A stretch of DNA of 64,000 bases, from positions 310,001 through 374,000 of the forward strand of contig JANQNQ010000001.1 of the NCBI GenBank assembly GCA_028279515.1, given 5' to 3'. Below the pieces are notes generated by a model. It worked only from the letters and a program-made list of their open reading frames with translations. It was not told the DNA's origin and searched no databases. The stretch is from Flavobacteriaceae bacterium. GTDB taxonomy: Bacteria; Bacteroidota; Bacteroidia; Flavobacteriales; Flavobacteriaceae. Of this stretch, positions 8,978-17,894 are shown piece after piece (the first letter of the stretch is position 1; each line of letters begins with the position of its first letter). Position numbers and translations under genes: made by a program.

Positions 8978-10027
8978 TTAACAATTGTTAGCTACGAGTT
9001 CGATTTCTGTAAATGATGTGTCACTGGTCACAATATTTTCAATACGAACGTATAGCGTTTGCGGATTGGTCGTATTGATATAAGGTGAGCCACTGATGAT
9101 TTGATTGGTGTTGTTTTGCGCATCGGCCAAGGTTTGATAGAAAGTGACCGATAGGTCGCTGGCGTCTGCGATTCCCTCAATATAGAGGATGCATGAAATG
9201 TATTCATCAAGTGCAAATTGCGCAAATCCGGGTGTGTCTTCACAAACCGAAAAAGTGAGTCCGCTGCATACCGGAGGTGTTTCGCAGTTTTGGTTTAACG
9301 TAACAGAATCATTGCCATTGGTCAACACAATGGTGTTCTCGTCTTGTATGATCGCTGGCCAGTCCCGATTCCAGTACGCTTCAATTTCATCAGATGCAAT
9401 AACGGTAATGTTAATGTGCAATTCGTCTTCGATGAATAGCGCTATCCATGTGCCCAAATACTCTTGATTGTCATGATGAAAAGTAACAGTGCCATCTCCT
9501 TCCATTTCAAAATAAGCATTCGGGTAGGGAGGGTCTAGCGTTTGCGGATAGTCAACTTCCCAAACACATTCAACTAGCAATCCATTGCAATATCCGAGAA
9601 TTTCTTCTCTGACGCATTGATCAATGGATTGTTGTAATTCTTCATTGTTGTTGATAGAGATGACCGTTCCATCGTCTAAGGTACTTGTGATTGGATAATT
9701 GAGTCCGATCGAATATCCTTCCTCTAAACTCCCTAAAAAGGAGCTGAACTCAGCGTCATCCCCAATCACTTCAGATCCGATCAAGGTAAGTTCCTCATCA
9801 AAAATAAAAATGGTGAATGCGTAGATAAACTCAATGCAGGCGATATCATCTTCTACACCTTCATCACTGGCTACGCGTTCTACTAGTGTATAGAGTTCGG
9901 AGTCTACTTTTATAACTTCATCAGCATTGGCGGTCACGGCCTCAACTGGCTCGTTCTCGCATGAGATGGTAAACATGATAATTCCGATAAAGAGAAAGAA
10001 TGCAATATTCTTGATGACTTGATTCAT
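8978..10027 (-). CDS. Lipoprotein of unknown function
   Basis: Length 349 aa. The N-terminus MNQVIKNIAFFLFIGIIMF leads to lipobox FTISC with Cys23, so it is a lipoprotein. The middle part (FEMEGDGTVTFHHDNQEYLG) resembles a lipocalin-like or META-like beta fold, but I cannot name it. The last 90 residues (LSVTFYQTLADAQNNTN, then PYINTTNPQTLYVRIEN) match a beta-sandwich module repeated in many large flavobacterial surface proteins. It is the first gene of the likely sigma-factor operon. It may be a cell-envelope component under the control of the sigma factor; this is inferred from position only. Confidence 0.7.
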   Translation of the reverse strand: MNQVIKNIAFFLFIGIIMFTISCENEPVEAVTANADEVIKVDSELYTLVERVASDEGVEDDIACIEFIYAFTIFIFDEELTLIGSEVIGDDAEFSSFLGSLEEGYSIGLNYPITSTLDDGTVISINNNEELQQSIDQCVREEILGYCNGLLVECVWEVDYPQTLDPPYPNAYFEMEGDGTVTFHHDNQEYLGTWIALFIEDELHINITVIASDEIEAYWNRDWPAIIQDENTIVLTNGNDSVTLNQNCETPPVCSGLTFSVCEDTPGFAQFALDEYISCILYIEGIADASDLSVTFYQTLADAQNNTNQIISGSPYINTTNPQTLYVRIENIVTSDTSFTEIELVANNC

Positions 10028-10094
10028 GATGTTATTTTTTGGTCTATACTATCTAGTCTCTACTTTTTGAAAAGGTTGCGTCAGATAGAAAAAA

Positions 10095-11057
10095 TCATAG
10101 TTCGAAAAAGTAATCCGATTGCAACCAATTGGACAAGCTGTCGATCTTTCTATGAATCTTATTGAAGAACATCTTGCGGTCACGCTCTCCGGCCATTGAA
10201 AGGGAGGTAGAACTTTTAAGTTGTTTGTCAAAGTACGCTGCGATTCGGTCTGTGGTGATCTGATCTTCAACTTTAAAATATCCTAGCATTGAATATGGGG
10301 TGAAGACCAAATGCCGATTCTCGACTCTGACAAGGACATTGTTGTTGAGAATTAAAAGGTCATTACTATAAAGTTCAAGTTCTTCCACCGACCGTTCTTC
10401 AATGGTATCAAGCATTTCTTTCAGCGCCTCACAAAGTAAAAGCGCGCTGTCCTTACTGATGTCTTGGGTTTGATAGAAATAGCGTATTTGCTTCATGGTA
10501 CTATCGAAGGTAGTGTCATTCCAGATTTCAATGCTCTTGATGGCTTTATAGATTCCTTTGAGTTCGGTTGCTGCTTGCAATAGAGATAAAGGGGGAGCAA
10601 ACTGTTCGAATTGTGTGTCCTTTATTTGTTTTTTGGTATCAGAAAGTTTTAACCAGACATACATTTTAAACCGTGAAAGTAACCCATCATCCAACGTATA
10701 GAACAACGGAATGTCTTTGGCCGAATAGATCATTTCAGCACCTTCCATCTTACTCAGGGTCTCAAGAGACTCATGGGATTGTTTGAAGTACAATTCGAGG
10801 TCTGTAGCCGAGTTGATCGGAAGTGTCTTTTCTACCACAATAAGGTTGGGATGCTGTAAGGCCATTAAAGCGTCTAATGACATGTGAAAATGTTTGGCGA
10901 TGAGTAGCCCTTCTTCAATAGTGATCTTGCTTTTTCCGGTTACACGGCGATGGGCGGCGTCATAGCTGATATCTAAAATTTCTGCCAAGGTTTCATTAAG
11001 CGATGCACCGGGCAGTAGTGCCTCCTTAATGTTATTGATAAGTGTTTGTTGGATCAT
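10095..11057 (-). CDS. HTH transcriptional regulator (BetR/XRE-like)
   Basis: Length 320 aa from ATG at 11057. A longer frame begins with GTG at 11087, inside a palindrome, and is less likely. Residues of about 1-65 hold a helix-turn-helix (LNETLAEILDISYDAAHRRV, then ITIEEGLLIAKHFHMSLDAL). The remaining 250 residues are a mostly helical domain with no recognisable ligand motif. It is divergent from the surface-repeat gene at 11175, and two TTGTGAT palindromes lie between them, one 16 bp upstream of its start. Autoregulation plus control of the divergent gene is the obvious inference. The ligand or signal is unknown. Confidence 0.82.
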   Translation of the reverse strand: MIQQTLINNIKEALLPGASLNETLAEILDISYDAAHRRVTGKSKITIEEGLLIAKHFHMSLDALMALQHPNLIVVEKTLPINSATDLELYFKQSHESLETLSKMEGAEMIYSAKDIPLFYTLDDGLLSRFKMYVWLKLSDTKKQIKDTQFEQFAPPLSLLQAATELKGIYKAIKSIEIWNDTTFDSTMKQIRYFYQTQDISKDSALLLCEALKEMLDTIEERSVEELELYSNDLLILNNNVLVRVENRHLVFTPYSMLGYFKVEDQITTDRIAAYFDKQLKSSTSLSMAGERDRKMFFNKIHRKIDSLSNWLQSDYFFEL

Positions 11058-11072
11058 ACGTAAAGATATCGA

Positions 11073-11091
11073 TTTTGTGATTATCACAAAA
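11073..11091. promoter_or_regulatory. Operator-like palindrome A
   Basis: A perfect inverted repeat of 8 bp (TTTTGTGA and TCACAAAA) with a 3-bp spacer, 16 bp upstream of the regulator start at 11057. It shares the TTGTGAT core with palindrome B, as expected for a dimeric helix-turn-helix protein. Binding here would overlap the regulator's own promoter or leader. Confidence 0.65.
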
Positions 11092-11126
11092 ATAAGATAT
11101 CAAATTAGAAATTATCGCAATTTTTT

Positions 11127-11141
11127 TTGTGATATACACAA
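11127..11141. promoter_or_regulatory. Operator-like palindrome B
   Basis: TTGTG ATATA CACAA, a perfect 5-bp inverted repeat with a 5-bp spacer, 33 bp upstream of the plus-strand gene at 11175. Its left half matches palindrome A. A third, weaker half-site (attatcgcaa) lies near 11111-11120. Confidence 0.6.
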
Positions 11142-11174
11142 TAGTTTTGACATGCTAACTTTAATTTAAATGTG

Positions 11175-11975
11175 ATGAGAAAACATTTTTGGATTACCGC
11201 ATGTTTGGTTTTTGCAGTAAGTGCAAGCCTATTTGGGCAAGAAGTGCCCGAAAAGAAATTGGACACCCTTACTAGGGATGATACCGATGTGATGAAGGAA
11301 CTCTTTAAGTTTCCTGGAATTCCTACTGAGCCATTTGCGCGAAAAGCGCCTAATGTGAAACGGAATGATACCATTAAGATCTTTAGCCTGTCTCCGATTC
11401 ATCGTAGGGTGAAGAGGGTGGATGGCATGGCATTGGGTGTTGGTCATTATGAGAATGAGCGAATCGAATTTCAACAGGTTAACGGTTTTAACATAGAGGC
11501 AAGTCCGTTACCATTAGCGTTGATGACCTTCGCTCTAAATGCGCCTTTTGAGCTATTGGTCGTTGGTATCAATGATAATTCGGTGAGCAATGTGGCCTTC
11601 ATGGATGAAGAAGTGGACACGTACATCAAGGTCAACGGAATCAACCTGAGCTCTGGCGGTTTTATGGGCGGAGCTCAAATGAACGGATTGAACATCAGTA
11701 CGATCACAGCAATGAACGCCATGAATGGTTTTTCATTTTCGGCAGTTGCAAATGGATCAAAGAAGTTTAACGGAATCAACGTTGCCGGTATTGCCAACGT
11801 TTCTTATGAGGGCAATGGTTTACAGGTAGCTGTGTCTAATGTTTCGCGCAAACACAGGGGCATTCAGATCGGACTCTTCAACAATTCGAAGAATTTGAGA
11901 GGATTTCAGTTTGGTCTTTGGAACACCAACGGAAAGCGAAAGCTTCCGTTTATCAATTGGCAGTTTAAGGGATAG
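11175..11975 (+). CDS. LA_2272-like surface repeat protein
   Basis: Length 266 aa from ATG at 11175 (a GTG sits one codon earlier). Signal peptide: MRKHFWITACLVFAVSASLFGQ. From about residue 150 to the end there are repeats of the form N-G-(I/L)-N-(I/V)-(S/A)-x-I-x, and the C-terminus carries GIQIGLFNNSKNLRGFQFGL and WNTNGKRKLPFINW. These fit the LA_2272 surface-repeat family, which is common in Bacteroidota and has no known biochemical role. It is probably exported to the outer membrane or surface. It is divergent from, and likely controlled by, the HTH regulator at 10095-11057, and ends just before a bidirectional terminator shared with pnp. Confidence 0.75.
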   Translation: MRKHFWITACLVFAVSASLFGQEVPEKKLDTLTRDDTDVMKELFKFPGIPTEPFARKAPNVKRNDTIKIFSLSPIHRRVKRVDGMALGVGHYENERIEFQQVNGFNIEASPLPLALMTFALNAPFELLVVGINDNSVSNVAFMDEEVDTYIKVNGINLSSGGFMGGAQMNGLNISTITAMNAMNGFSFSAVANGSKKFNGINVAGIANVSYEGNGLQVAVSNVSRKHRGIQIGLFNNSKNLRGFQFGLWNTNGKRKLPFINWQFKG

Positions 11976-11988
11976 GGATAAAAAAGAA

Positions 11989-12021
11989 AACCCTGAAGTG
12001 AGTTTACTCTACTTCAGGGTT
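11989..12021. terminator. Bidirectional hairpin, CCCTGAAGT family copy 2
   Basis: Stem AACCCTGAAGT with ACTTCAGGGTT, 11 bp, between the convergent ends of the surface-repeat gene and pnp. Its 33 bases differ at only two loop positions from the reverse complement of the hairpin at 6917-6949. Confidence 0.85.
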
Positions 12022-12043
12022 GTTTCTATATATCAAAAGAATC

Positions 12044-14263
12044 TTACTCTTCTTTCTTGTCTTCACGTGGTTTTCTATCTCTGTCACCACCGCGATGGTT
12101 TCGGTTACCACCTTTGTTGTTTCTATCTCTTGGAGGTCTTTCCTTGTAACCTTCTGGCTTTGGCAACAATGCTTTTCTTGAAACCTTGTCCTTACGGGTC
12201 TTTGGATCGATACCAAAATATTTAACGTCGATGATATCACCTACATTCACAATGTCTGTAACGTTGTTAGTACGTTCCCAAGCCAACTCAGAAATATGAA
12301 GCAATACTTCATTTCCTTGGGCTTCGGTGTATTCAACAACAGCACCAAAATCTAACACTTTGATCACTTTTACTTCATATACACTCCCTTTTTCGGGTTT
12401 GAACGTAATAGCGGCGATCTTGTCCAATACCTTGTCGATTCCTTCTTGGTCTGTACCCAAGATCTCAACCACACCTTGCTCGTCTACCTCTTCGATAACG
12501 ATGGTGGTGTTGGTTTCTTTTTGAAGTTCTTGGATTACTTTACCTCCAGGTCCGATCAAGGCTCCGATGTAATCACCAGGAATAGTCGTAGTGACCATCT
12601 TCGGTGCATGCGGCTTCACATCTGCATTTGGCGTAGCGATGGTATCGGTCAATTTCTCAAGGATGTGTAAACGACCGTCACGTGCTTGTTTCAATGCATT
12701 TACAAGGATCTCGTACGAAAGTCCTTTGATCTTGATGTCCATTTGACAAGCGGTAATACCCTCAGCAGTTCCTGTTACTTTGAAGTCCATATCACCTAGG
12801 TGATCTTCATCTCCAAGAATATCAGAAAGTACAGCGTAACGCTCTCCATCAGAAATTAGTCCCATGGCGATACCAGAGACAGGCTTCTTAAGTTGAACAC
12901 CCGCATCCATCAATGCCATGGTTCCTGAACATACGGTAGCCATAGAAGACGAACCGTTTGATTCAAGCACCTCAGATACTACACGTACAGTGTACGGGCA
13001 ATCATCTGGCACCATTCCTTTAAGGGCACGTTGTGCCAAGTTTCCGTGTCCTACCTCACGACGAGACGTACCACGCAGTGGGCGTGCTTCACCAGTTGAG
13101 AAAGGAGGAAAGTTATAGTGTAGATAAAAACGCTCTTCACCTTGAACTGTTGGAAGGTCGATTACATTAGCTTCTCTCGAAGTACCTAAGGTTACCGTAG
13201 CAAGTGCTTGTGTTTCCCCACGTGTAAAGATCGACGATCCGTGTGTAGAAGGAAGGTAGTCAACCTCACACCAGATAGGTCTGATATCAGTAGTTTTTCT
13301 TCCGTCCAAACGAATTCCTTCATTCAATACAAGGTCACGAACAGCTGCTTTGTGAGCCTTCCCGAAGTACTTAGAGACCAAAGGTCCGATCTCTTCAAGT
13401 TCTTCTTCAGTGAACATTGCTTTTACTTCATCTTTTACTTCAGAAAAAGCAAGTCCGCGTTCTTTTTTGCCGCTACCTTGTTTTGCAATGTCGTAACATT
13501 TTTGGTAGGCAGCATCGTATACTTTTTTCTCTAGGTCTTCATCGGCAGCTTCTGCTTCGTACTCACGAGTTTCTTTTTTGCCAACGGCTTCGGCAAGACG
13601 ACGTTGCGCCTCACACTGTACCTTGATGGCCTCATGAGCAAATTTGATAGCATCTGCCATTTCTTCTTCAGAAACTTCATCCATTTCACCTTCAACCATA
13701 GCAACAGAATCTTCTGAAGCTCCGATCATCATGTCAATGTCTGCACGCTCTAGTTGCTCGTAGCTTGGGTTGATAACGAATTCGCCATCAACTCTAGCAA
13801 CACGCACTTCAGAAATTGGATATTCAAAAGGAATATCTGATAACTGGATAGCGGTTGAAGCTGCCAATCCCGCAAGGGCATCAGGCATTACATTTTCGTC
13901 GTGAGACATCAATTGAATCATTACCTGCGTCTCTGCATGGTAATCCTTTGGGAAAAGCGGACGAAGAACTCGGTCTACCAATCTCATTACAAGGATTTCT
14001 TCGTTGCTAGGTCTTGCTTCTCTTTTAAAGAAACCTCCAGGATAACGTCCTGCAGCAGCGAATTTTTCGCGATAATCGACGGTTAATGGTAAAAAATCTA
14101 CTGGGCTGGCTTCGTAGTTAGAAACTACGGTACATAGTAACATGGCGTTACCCATTTGTACAACTACCGACCCGTGTGCTTGTTTGGCCAATTTCCCGGT
14201 TTCAAGGGTGATTTCTCTCCCGTCCCCGAGGTCAATGACCTCTTTAAAAACTTTTGGAATCAT
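12044..14263 (-). CDS. pnp: Polyribonucleotide nucleotidyltransferase (PNPase)
   Basis: Length 739 aa, normal size. Two RNase PH cores are joined by a helical linker; catalytic-core sequence [20 protein letters not shown] lies in the second core and [20 protein letters not shown] in the first. A KH domain ([20 protein letters not shown]) is at about 560-615 and an S1 domain ([20 protein letters not shown]) at about 625-695, followed by a basic Arg/Gly/Asp-rich tail. The enzyme degrades RNA 3' to 5' by phosphorolysis and can add 3' tails. As in many bacteria it lies after rpsO, but a strong terminator ends rpsO first and 180 bp separate the two, so pnp probably has its own promoter or depends on read-through. 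Confidence 0.98.
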   Translation of the reverse strand: MIPKVFKEVIDLGDGREITLETGKLAKQAHGSVVVQMGNAMLLCTVVSNYEASPVDFLPLTVDYREKFAAAGRYPGGFFKREARPSNEEILVMRLVDRVLRPLFPKDYHAETQVMIQLMSHDENVMPDALAGLAASTAIQLSDIPFEYPISEVRVARVDGEFVINPSYEQLERADIDMMIGASEDSVAMVEGEMDEVSEEEMADAIKFAHEAIKVQCEAQRRLAEAVGKKETREYEAEAADEDLEKKVYDAAYQKCYDIAKQGSGKKERGLAFSEVKDEVKAMFTEEELEEIGPLVSKYFGKAHKAAVRDLVLNEGIRLDGRKTTDIRPIWCEVDYLPSTHGSSIFTRGETQALATVTLGTSREANVIDLPTVQGEERFYLHYNFPPFSTGEARPLRGTSRREVGHGNLAQRALKGMVPDDCPYTVRVVSEVLESNGSSSMATVCSGTMALMDAGVQLKKPVSGIAMGLISDGERYAVLSDILGDEDHLGDMDFKVTGTAEGITACQMDIKIKGLSYEILVNALKQARDGRLHILEKLTDTIATPNADVKPHAPKMVTTTIPGDYIGALIGPGGKVIQELQKETNTTIVIEEVDEQGVVEILGTDQEGIDKVLDKIAAITFKPEKGSVYEVKVIKVLDFGAVVEYTEAQGNEVLLHISELAWERTNNVTDIVNVGDIIDVKYFGIDPKTRKDKVSRKALLPKPEGYKERPPRDRNNKGGNRNHRGGDRDRKPREDKKEE

Positions 14264-14413
14264 AAAAATTTTAATTCTTAATTAAACAGTGGGTTTGTAG
14301 TTGTGTTGTGTAGTTGTTGTGACCCAATGAAAAACTAATAATTCTCGCTTTCTTTGCCCTGAAAAAACACCAAGGACTTCATATTCTGTAATATCCGAAG
14401 CAACGCTTTGGAT

Positions 14414-14437
14414 AAAAAAAGGGGGCATAAAGCCCCC
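14414..14437 (-). terminator. Terminator of rpsO
   Basis: Read on the minus strand, GGGGGC with GCCCCC form a 6-bp G/C stem with a 5-nt loop, followed by seven Ts. It starts 7 bp after the rpsO stop codon. Confidence 0.9.
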
Positions 14438-14443
14438 GTTGTT

Positions 14444-14713
14444 TTATTTTCTTATTCCTAATTCCTTGATGATCGCACGATATCTTTCGATATCTTTTCT
14501 CTTAAGGTAATCAAGTAGGCTTCTTCTCTTACCTACCATTTTTACTAGAGAGCGCTCAGTGTTAAAATCCTTACGATTTTTCTTAAGGTGCTCTGTCAAG
14601 TGATTAATTCTGTGCGTAAACAACGCGATCTGACCTTCGGTGCTTCCAGTGTCTTTCTCTGACTTACCGTGCTTTTTGAAGATCTCTCCTTTAACTTCTT
14701 TTGTTAAATACAT
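14444..14713 (-). CDS. rpsO: 30S ribosomal protein S15
   Basis: Length 89 aa, the usual length. The sequence follows the family throughout: GSTEGQIALFTHRINHLTEH, LKKNRKDFNTERSLVKMVGK and RRSLLDYLKRKDIERYRAII. S15 binds 16S rRNA early in assembly of the 30S platform. In other bacteria S15 represses its own mRNA; no such structure could be judged here. A TATATTTG -7 box lies about 55 bp upstream of the ATG. Confidence 0.99.
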   Translation of the reverse strand: MYLTKEVKGEIFKKHGKSEKDTGSTEGQIALFTHRINHLTEHLKKNRKDFNTERSLVKMVGKRRSLLDYLKRKDIERYRAIIKELGIRK

Positions 14714-14766
14714 GCCAACATTAAGTTTAATAATTATTATGTACTGATAGTGTTTCTATCAAGGCG

Positions 14767-14774
14767 CAAATATA
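14767..14774 (-). promoter_or_regulatory. -7 box of the rpsO promoter
   Basis: TATATTTG on the minus strand fits the Bacteroidota -7 consensus TAnnTTTG and lies 54 bp upstream of the rpsO start. No clear -33 TTG is at the usual spacing. Confidence 0.55.
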
Positions 14775-15003
14775 GAACTTTTTTTCTTAATAGATCACAG
14801 GTCTTCCCAAAGTAATTATTTAAGATTTTAAACCTTTTTTTCTTTACCAAGTCATAGAAGCACAAACGTTAAAACCATGTTAATGCAAAAGCATTAGGTG
14901 AAGTGAGTTGATTAATGTCCGGACCCCTTAAAAAACTCATCTGTAAGCGCGCTTGCCAAAGCGACGTGTGGTTTTTTGGAATTAACAAACAAAAATCAAA
15001 AAG

Positions 15004-15864
15004 ATGAAAACAGATGTTAAAAAACTAAAAAGAACAATGCTAGCCGCGTTGGCGGCGATAGCGATCGTAGGATGCCAAAGTGAAGATGTGTCTTCAGACC
15101 TTGAGTTGGTCGATACAACGATCAGTCAAGAAGAAACAGCCCGTAATGCCCAAGTGGATCTTGCCACAGAGAGTGTAGACAATATTGTTGAAAGCGTGTA
15201 TTTCAATGATGAGGTCGAATCCCTATCGGATACAGGAAGAAGCAACAATACCATCGATTTTCTGCCAGACTGTGTGACGATAACAACAGTAGTTACTTCT
15301 ACTTCAAAGGAAAAGACCATCGATTTTGGAGATGGATGTGAGTTGCCTAACGGAAATGTTTTAAGTGGAATCATTAAAATGAGCTACGAGAAAGACATGG
15401 AGGCAGCTTCGAAAACAATCAGCGTTTCGTTCGAGAATTTTTATTTCAATGCAGTTCAGGTTGAAGGAAGCATGTCACGACTGCGTCAACGTGCCAATGA
15501 TGCAGGGAATCCCCAGTCTACGATCAATGTCGACGTTAAAGTTACCTGGCCAGATGAAACCTTTGCGAGCAAGGTGGGAACCAAGATTAGAGAATGGATC
15601 GAAGGTGTAGGAACCGGTCAATGGGGAGATAATGTCTATTTGATCACTGGAAATTGGACCACAACCTTTAGAAATGGCAATGTACATGCTGGTGAGGTAG
15701 TGGTGCCGTTGCGCAGAGAATTGGCTTGTCTATTCTTAGTAAGCGGTGTGATTGACCTGCAACGCAACAACGCTTCTGGTTCGTTAGATTTTGGAGATGG
15801 GTCTTGTGATAATATAGCCATCTTGACCACCGCTAACGGTGAAGAAATAACAATTTACCTATAG
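15004..15864 (+). CDS. Lipoprotein of unknown function
   Basis: Length 286 aa. Hydrophobic N-terminus and lipobox AIVGC (Cys24), so it is a lipoprotein. After an acidic linker, the body contains two copies of an I/L-D-F-G-D-G-(S)-C pattern (KTIDFGDGCELPNG and GSLDFGDGSCDNIAIL), which suggests a duplicated beta domain with a possible disulphide. Similar lipoproteins occur in Flavobacteriaceae without known function. It is a single gene with its own strong terminator immediately downstream. Start chosen at the only ATG before the signal peptide. Confidence 0.72.
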   Translation: MKTDVKKLKRTMLAALAAIAIVGCQSEDVSSDLELVDTTISQEETARNAQVDLATESVDNIVESVYFNDEVESLSDTGRSNNTIDFLPDCVTITTVVTSTSKEKTIDFGDGCELPNGNVLSGIIKMSYEKDMEAASKTISVSFENFYFNAVQVEGSMSRLRQRANDAGNPQSTINVDVKVTWPDETFASKVGTKIREWIEGVGTGQWGDNVYLITGNWTTTFRNGNVHAGEVVVPLRRELACLFLVSGVIDLQRNNASGSLDFGDGSCDNIAILTTANGEEITIYL

Positions 15865-15902
15865 TTCTTATATAGGTGGTTAATTAATGTTAGTTTATTT
15901 AG

Positions 15903-15934
15903 AAAAACCCTGAAGTCTCCACTTCAGGGTTTTT
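15903..15934. terminator. Bidirectional terminator, CCCTGAAGT family copy 3
   Basis: AAAAACCCTGAAGT and ACTTCAGGGTTTTT form a perfect 14-bp stem with a CTCC loop, between the convergent genes ending at 15864 and 15982. It shares the stem core with the hairpins at 6917 and 11989 but has a shorter, different loop. Confidence 0.92.
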
Positions 15935-15981
15935 TAATGGGGATTTGCCAAGCAAATTATTTGTAGGTCGTTTGAGTGAGG

Positions 15982-16560
15982 TTAGTTCAATACAATTTTT
16001 TTAGGTTTCCTACCTTCTGTCAATACGATGAGGATCTTGTTTTTTGGTAATGTTGAAATCGTCCTTTTGTCCATGATTCCGTTAAAAATCACTTTTCCTG
16101 AGATATCGACAACTTTACACGTTTTTTGTACTGGAAAAGGCGATACTATCGTCTCGAAACTTTCAGTCGAAAGGGTCGTGCAATTGGGTATGGTGATATC
16201 TCCGTTTCCGTCTTTAAACTCTAACCAGTTCTGTTCTCCTGAATATTCGACACACTCTGTCACATTATCAAAGCCGGTTTCTACATACGACTTTGGCCAG
16301 TCTCCAGGGTCACAACCTTGCGTATATGTTTGTACGTACCCAGGACCGTAAATATGCGTTGTCTTTAGTTCAGATTCACATTCGACAGTGATCGTGTAGC
16401 CGTTGAGATAGAGATGTTCTACATCAATTTTCTTGATGATCGAAGGCGATGAAGGGCCAGAATAGTCGTCCCTAACAGTAAGGTCTTCTGTTAACGCCAG
16501 CGTCTGAGCAATGGCTGGCGTCACAAAAACAATGAAGATGAATGTAATTACTTTTTTCAT
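15982..16560 (-). CDS. Exported protein with sorting-domain-like C-terminus
   Basis: Length 192 aa. A signal peptide (MKKVITFIFIVFVTPAIAQ) is clear. The body has several cysteines (TVECESE, TQGCDPGDW, NVTECVEYSG, PNCTTL) and no known domain. The last 50 residues (KTCKVVDISGKVIFNG, then STLPKNKILIVLTEG and a final KKIVLN) look like a divergent T9SS type A sorting domain, with the usual pattern of a beta strand, G-K-V, and a basic end. Secretion through T9SS is therefore plausible but not certain. It is monocistronic and convergent with the lipoprotein gene at 15004. Confidence 0.68.
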   Translation of the reverse strand: MKKVITFIFIVFVTPAIAQTLALTEDLTVRDDYSGPSSPSIIKKIDVEHLYLNGYTITVECESELKTTHIYGPGYVQTYTQGCDPGDWPKSYVETGFDNVTECVEYSGEQNWLEFKDGNGDITIPNCTTLSTESFETIVSPFPVQKTCKVVDISGKVIFNGIMDKRTISTLPKNKILIVLTEGRKPKKIVLN

Positions 16561-16950
16561 GATTCCGAGATTTTAGAATGTGCGTTGTTGACAAGTTTGA
16601 AAACGAGGTTGTTCAAATAGCTAGTTGAGACATTTTAAACAAACGTTTGCCTTAAAAATGCGATAGTGGCTATCTAATAAATCTCAAGGTGGAGTCAGGG
16701 GGTAACTTTAACTTACATTGCAAGTTATAGCTTATGTAAAGAGAAGGGAATACGTACTAGGGCGTAAATTATACGTGTTTTTGCGTATGGGATAGTGTAT
16801 AATGTATTCGTAACTAGCACATAGATTTAATTGGGCATGACTTAATTGATCACTGGGCTCTTGATAAGATTGATAATACGTTTTTGGACATTAATAGTTT
16901 TTTGGAATTTTTTATTATCGCTGTTCGCCTATGAGTGTTAATTAGTCAAA
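16561..16950. other. Intergenic region with phased CGTA motifs
   Basis: About 390 bp between the start of the exported-protein gene and the accD terminator hold no credible gene. The trinucleotide CGT, mostly as CGTA, occurs at 16753, 16763, 16774 and 16784, spaced 10, 11 and 10 bp. This may be a protein-binding array for the minus-strand gene. Confidence 0.4.
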
Positions 16951-16982
16951 AAAAAACCTGCAGTTTTAGCTGCAGGTTTTTT
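16951..16982. terminator. Terminator of accD
   Basis: AAAAAACCTGCAG and CTGCAGGTTTTTT form a perfect 13-bp stem with a 6-nt loop, just beyond the accD stop codon. The stem is symmetrical, so it can work in both directions. Confidence 0.92.
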
Positions 16983-16983
16983 G

Positions 16984-17841
16984 TTATGCTCTTATCGGCT
17001 GATTCTGTACAAGGTCCAGATAAAGGTTGATCTTATCTTTCAAGTCTTTTCGGTGACTGATGAAATCTAAGAATCCATGCTCTAACAAAAATTCAGAACT
17101 TTGAAAACCTTCAGGAAGGTCTTTTCCAGTAGTGTCCTTAACAACACGTGGGCCAGCAAAACCAATTAATGCACCTGGTTCGGCTACATTAATGTCACCT
17201 AACATCGCAAAGGATGCGGTGGTACCTCCAGTCGTTGGGTCTGTACATAATGAGATATATGGAATCTTAGCTTCTGCCAATTGTGCCAGTTTTGAAGAAG
17301 TCTTTGCCAGTTGCATCAATGACAATGCGGCTTCCATCATACGAGCACCTCCAGATTTAGAGATGATCATAAAAGGAATGTTGTTTTTGAGCGAGTAATC
17401 TGCTGCTCTGGCAATTTTTTCACCCACTACGGATCCCATTGATCCACCAATGAATTTGAAATCCATACAAGCGATAACCAGATCTCTTCCTTTTGATTTT
17501 CCTACAGCAGTACGGATGGCATCTTTTAGCCCTGTGTTCTCCTGGGCTGCTTTCAAACGATCAGGATATTTCTTGTTGTCTTCAAACTTCAAAGGATCCT
17601 TTGAGGTAAGGTTCTTATCCAACTCTTTGAACTCATTGTCATCAAAAAGGATTTCAAAGTATTCTTTACTTCCGATTCTAACGTGATATCCATCTTCTGG
17701 GCTCACGTAAAAATTAGAAGCAAGTTCGTCTGAATCGACGATTTTTCCAGTTGGAGATTTATACCACAGTCCTTTGGGAGTGTCTTTCTTTTCTTCGGTA
17801 CTGGTCTGAATTCCTTTTTCTTTTCTCTTGAACCAAGCCAT
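16984..17841 (-). CDS. accD: Acetyl-CoA carboxylase carboxyltransferase subunit beta
   Basis: Length 285 aa. The crotonase-like carboxyltransferase core is clear ([78 protein letters not shown]). With AccA it transfers CO2 from carboxybiotin to acetyl-CoA to make malonyl-CoA for fatty acid synthesis. The four zinc-ribbon cysteines found near residues 27-50 of the E. coli protein are absent: the region reads [16 protein letters not shown], then [17 protein letters not shown] believe this is a lineage trait of flavobacterial AccD, not damage. It lies 53 bp downstream of fbaA, after a hairpin. Confidence 0.97.
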   Translation of the reverse strand: MAWFKRKEKGIQTSTEEKKDTPKGLWYKSPTGKIVDSDELASNFYVSPEDGYHVRIGSKEYFEILFDDNEFKELDKNLTSKDPLKFEDNKKYPDRLKAAQENTGLKDAIRTAVGKSKGRDLVIACMDFKFIGGSMGSVVGEKIARAADYSLKNNIPFMIISKSGGARMMEAALSLMQLAKTSSKLAQLAEAKIPYISLCTDPTTGGTTASFAMLGDINVAEPGALIGFAGPRVVKDTTGKDLPEGFQSSEFLLEHGFLDFISHRKDLKDKINLYLDLVQNQPIRA

Positions 17842-17852
17842 ATTGTAAAAAA

Positions 17853-17885
17853 TTAAAAGCTGAATAGCTTTATGTGCTATTCAGC
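17853..17885 (-). terminator. Hairpin between fbaA and accD
   Basis: GCTGAATAGC and GCTATTCAGC form a 10-bp stem with a 7-nt loop. Read on the minus strand it is followed by TTTTAATTTTTT, so it can terminate fbaA or attenuate transcription into accD. Confidence 0.8.
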
Positions 17886-17894
17886 CAAGGGTTG

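Noticed and set aside
11058..11087. Longer start of the HTH regulator at GTG 11087
   Set aside because: It runs through the perfect palindrome; ATG at 11057 leaves the operator outside the gene.
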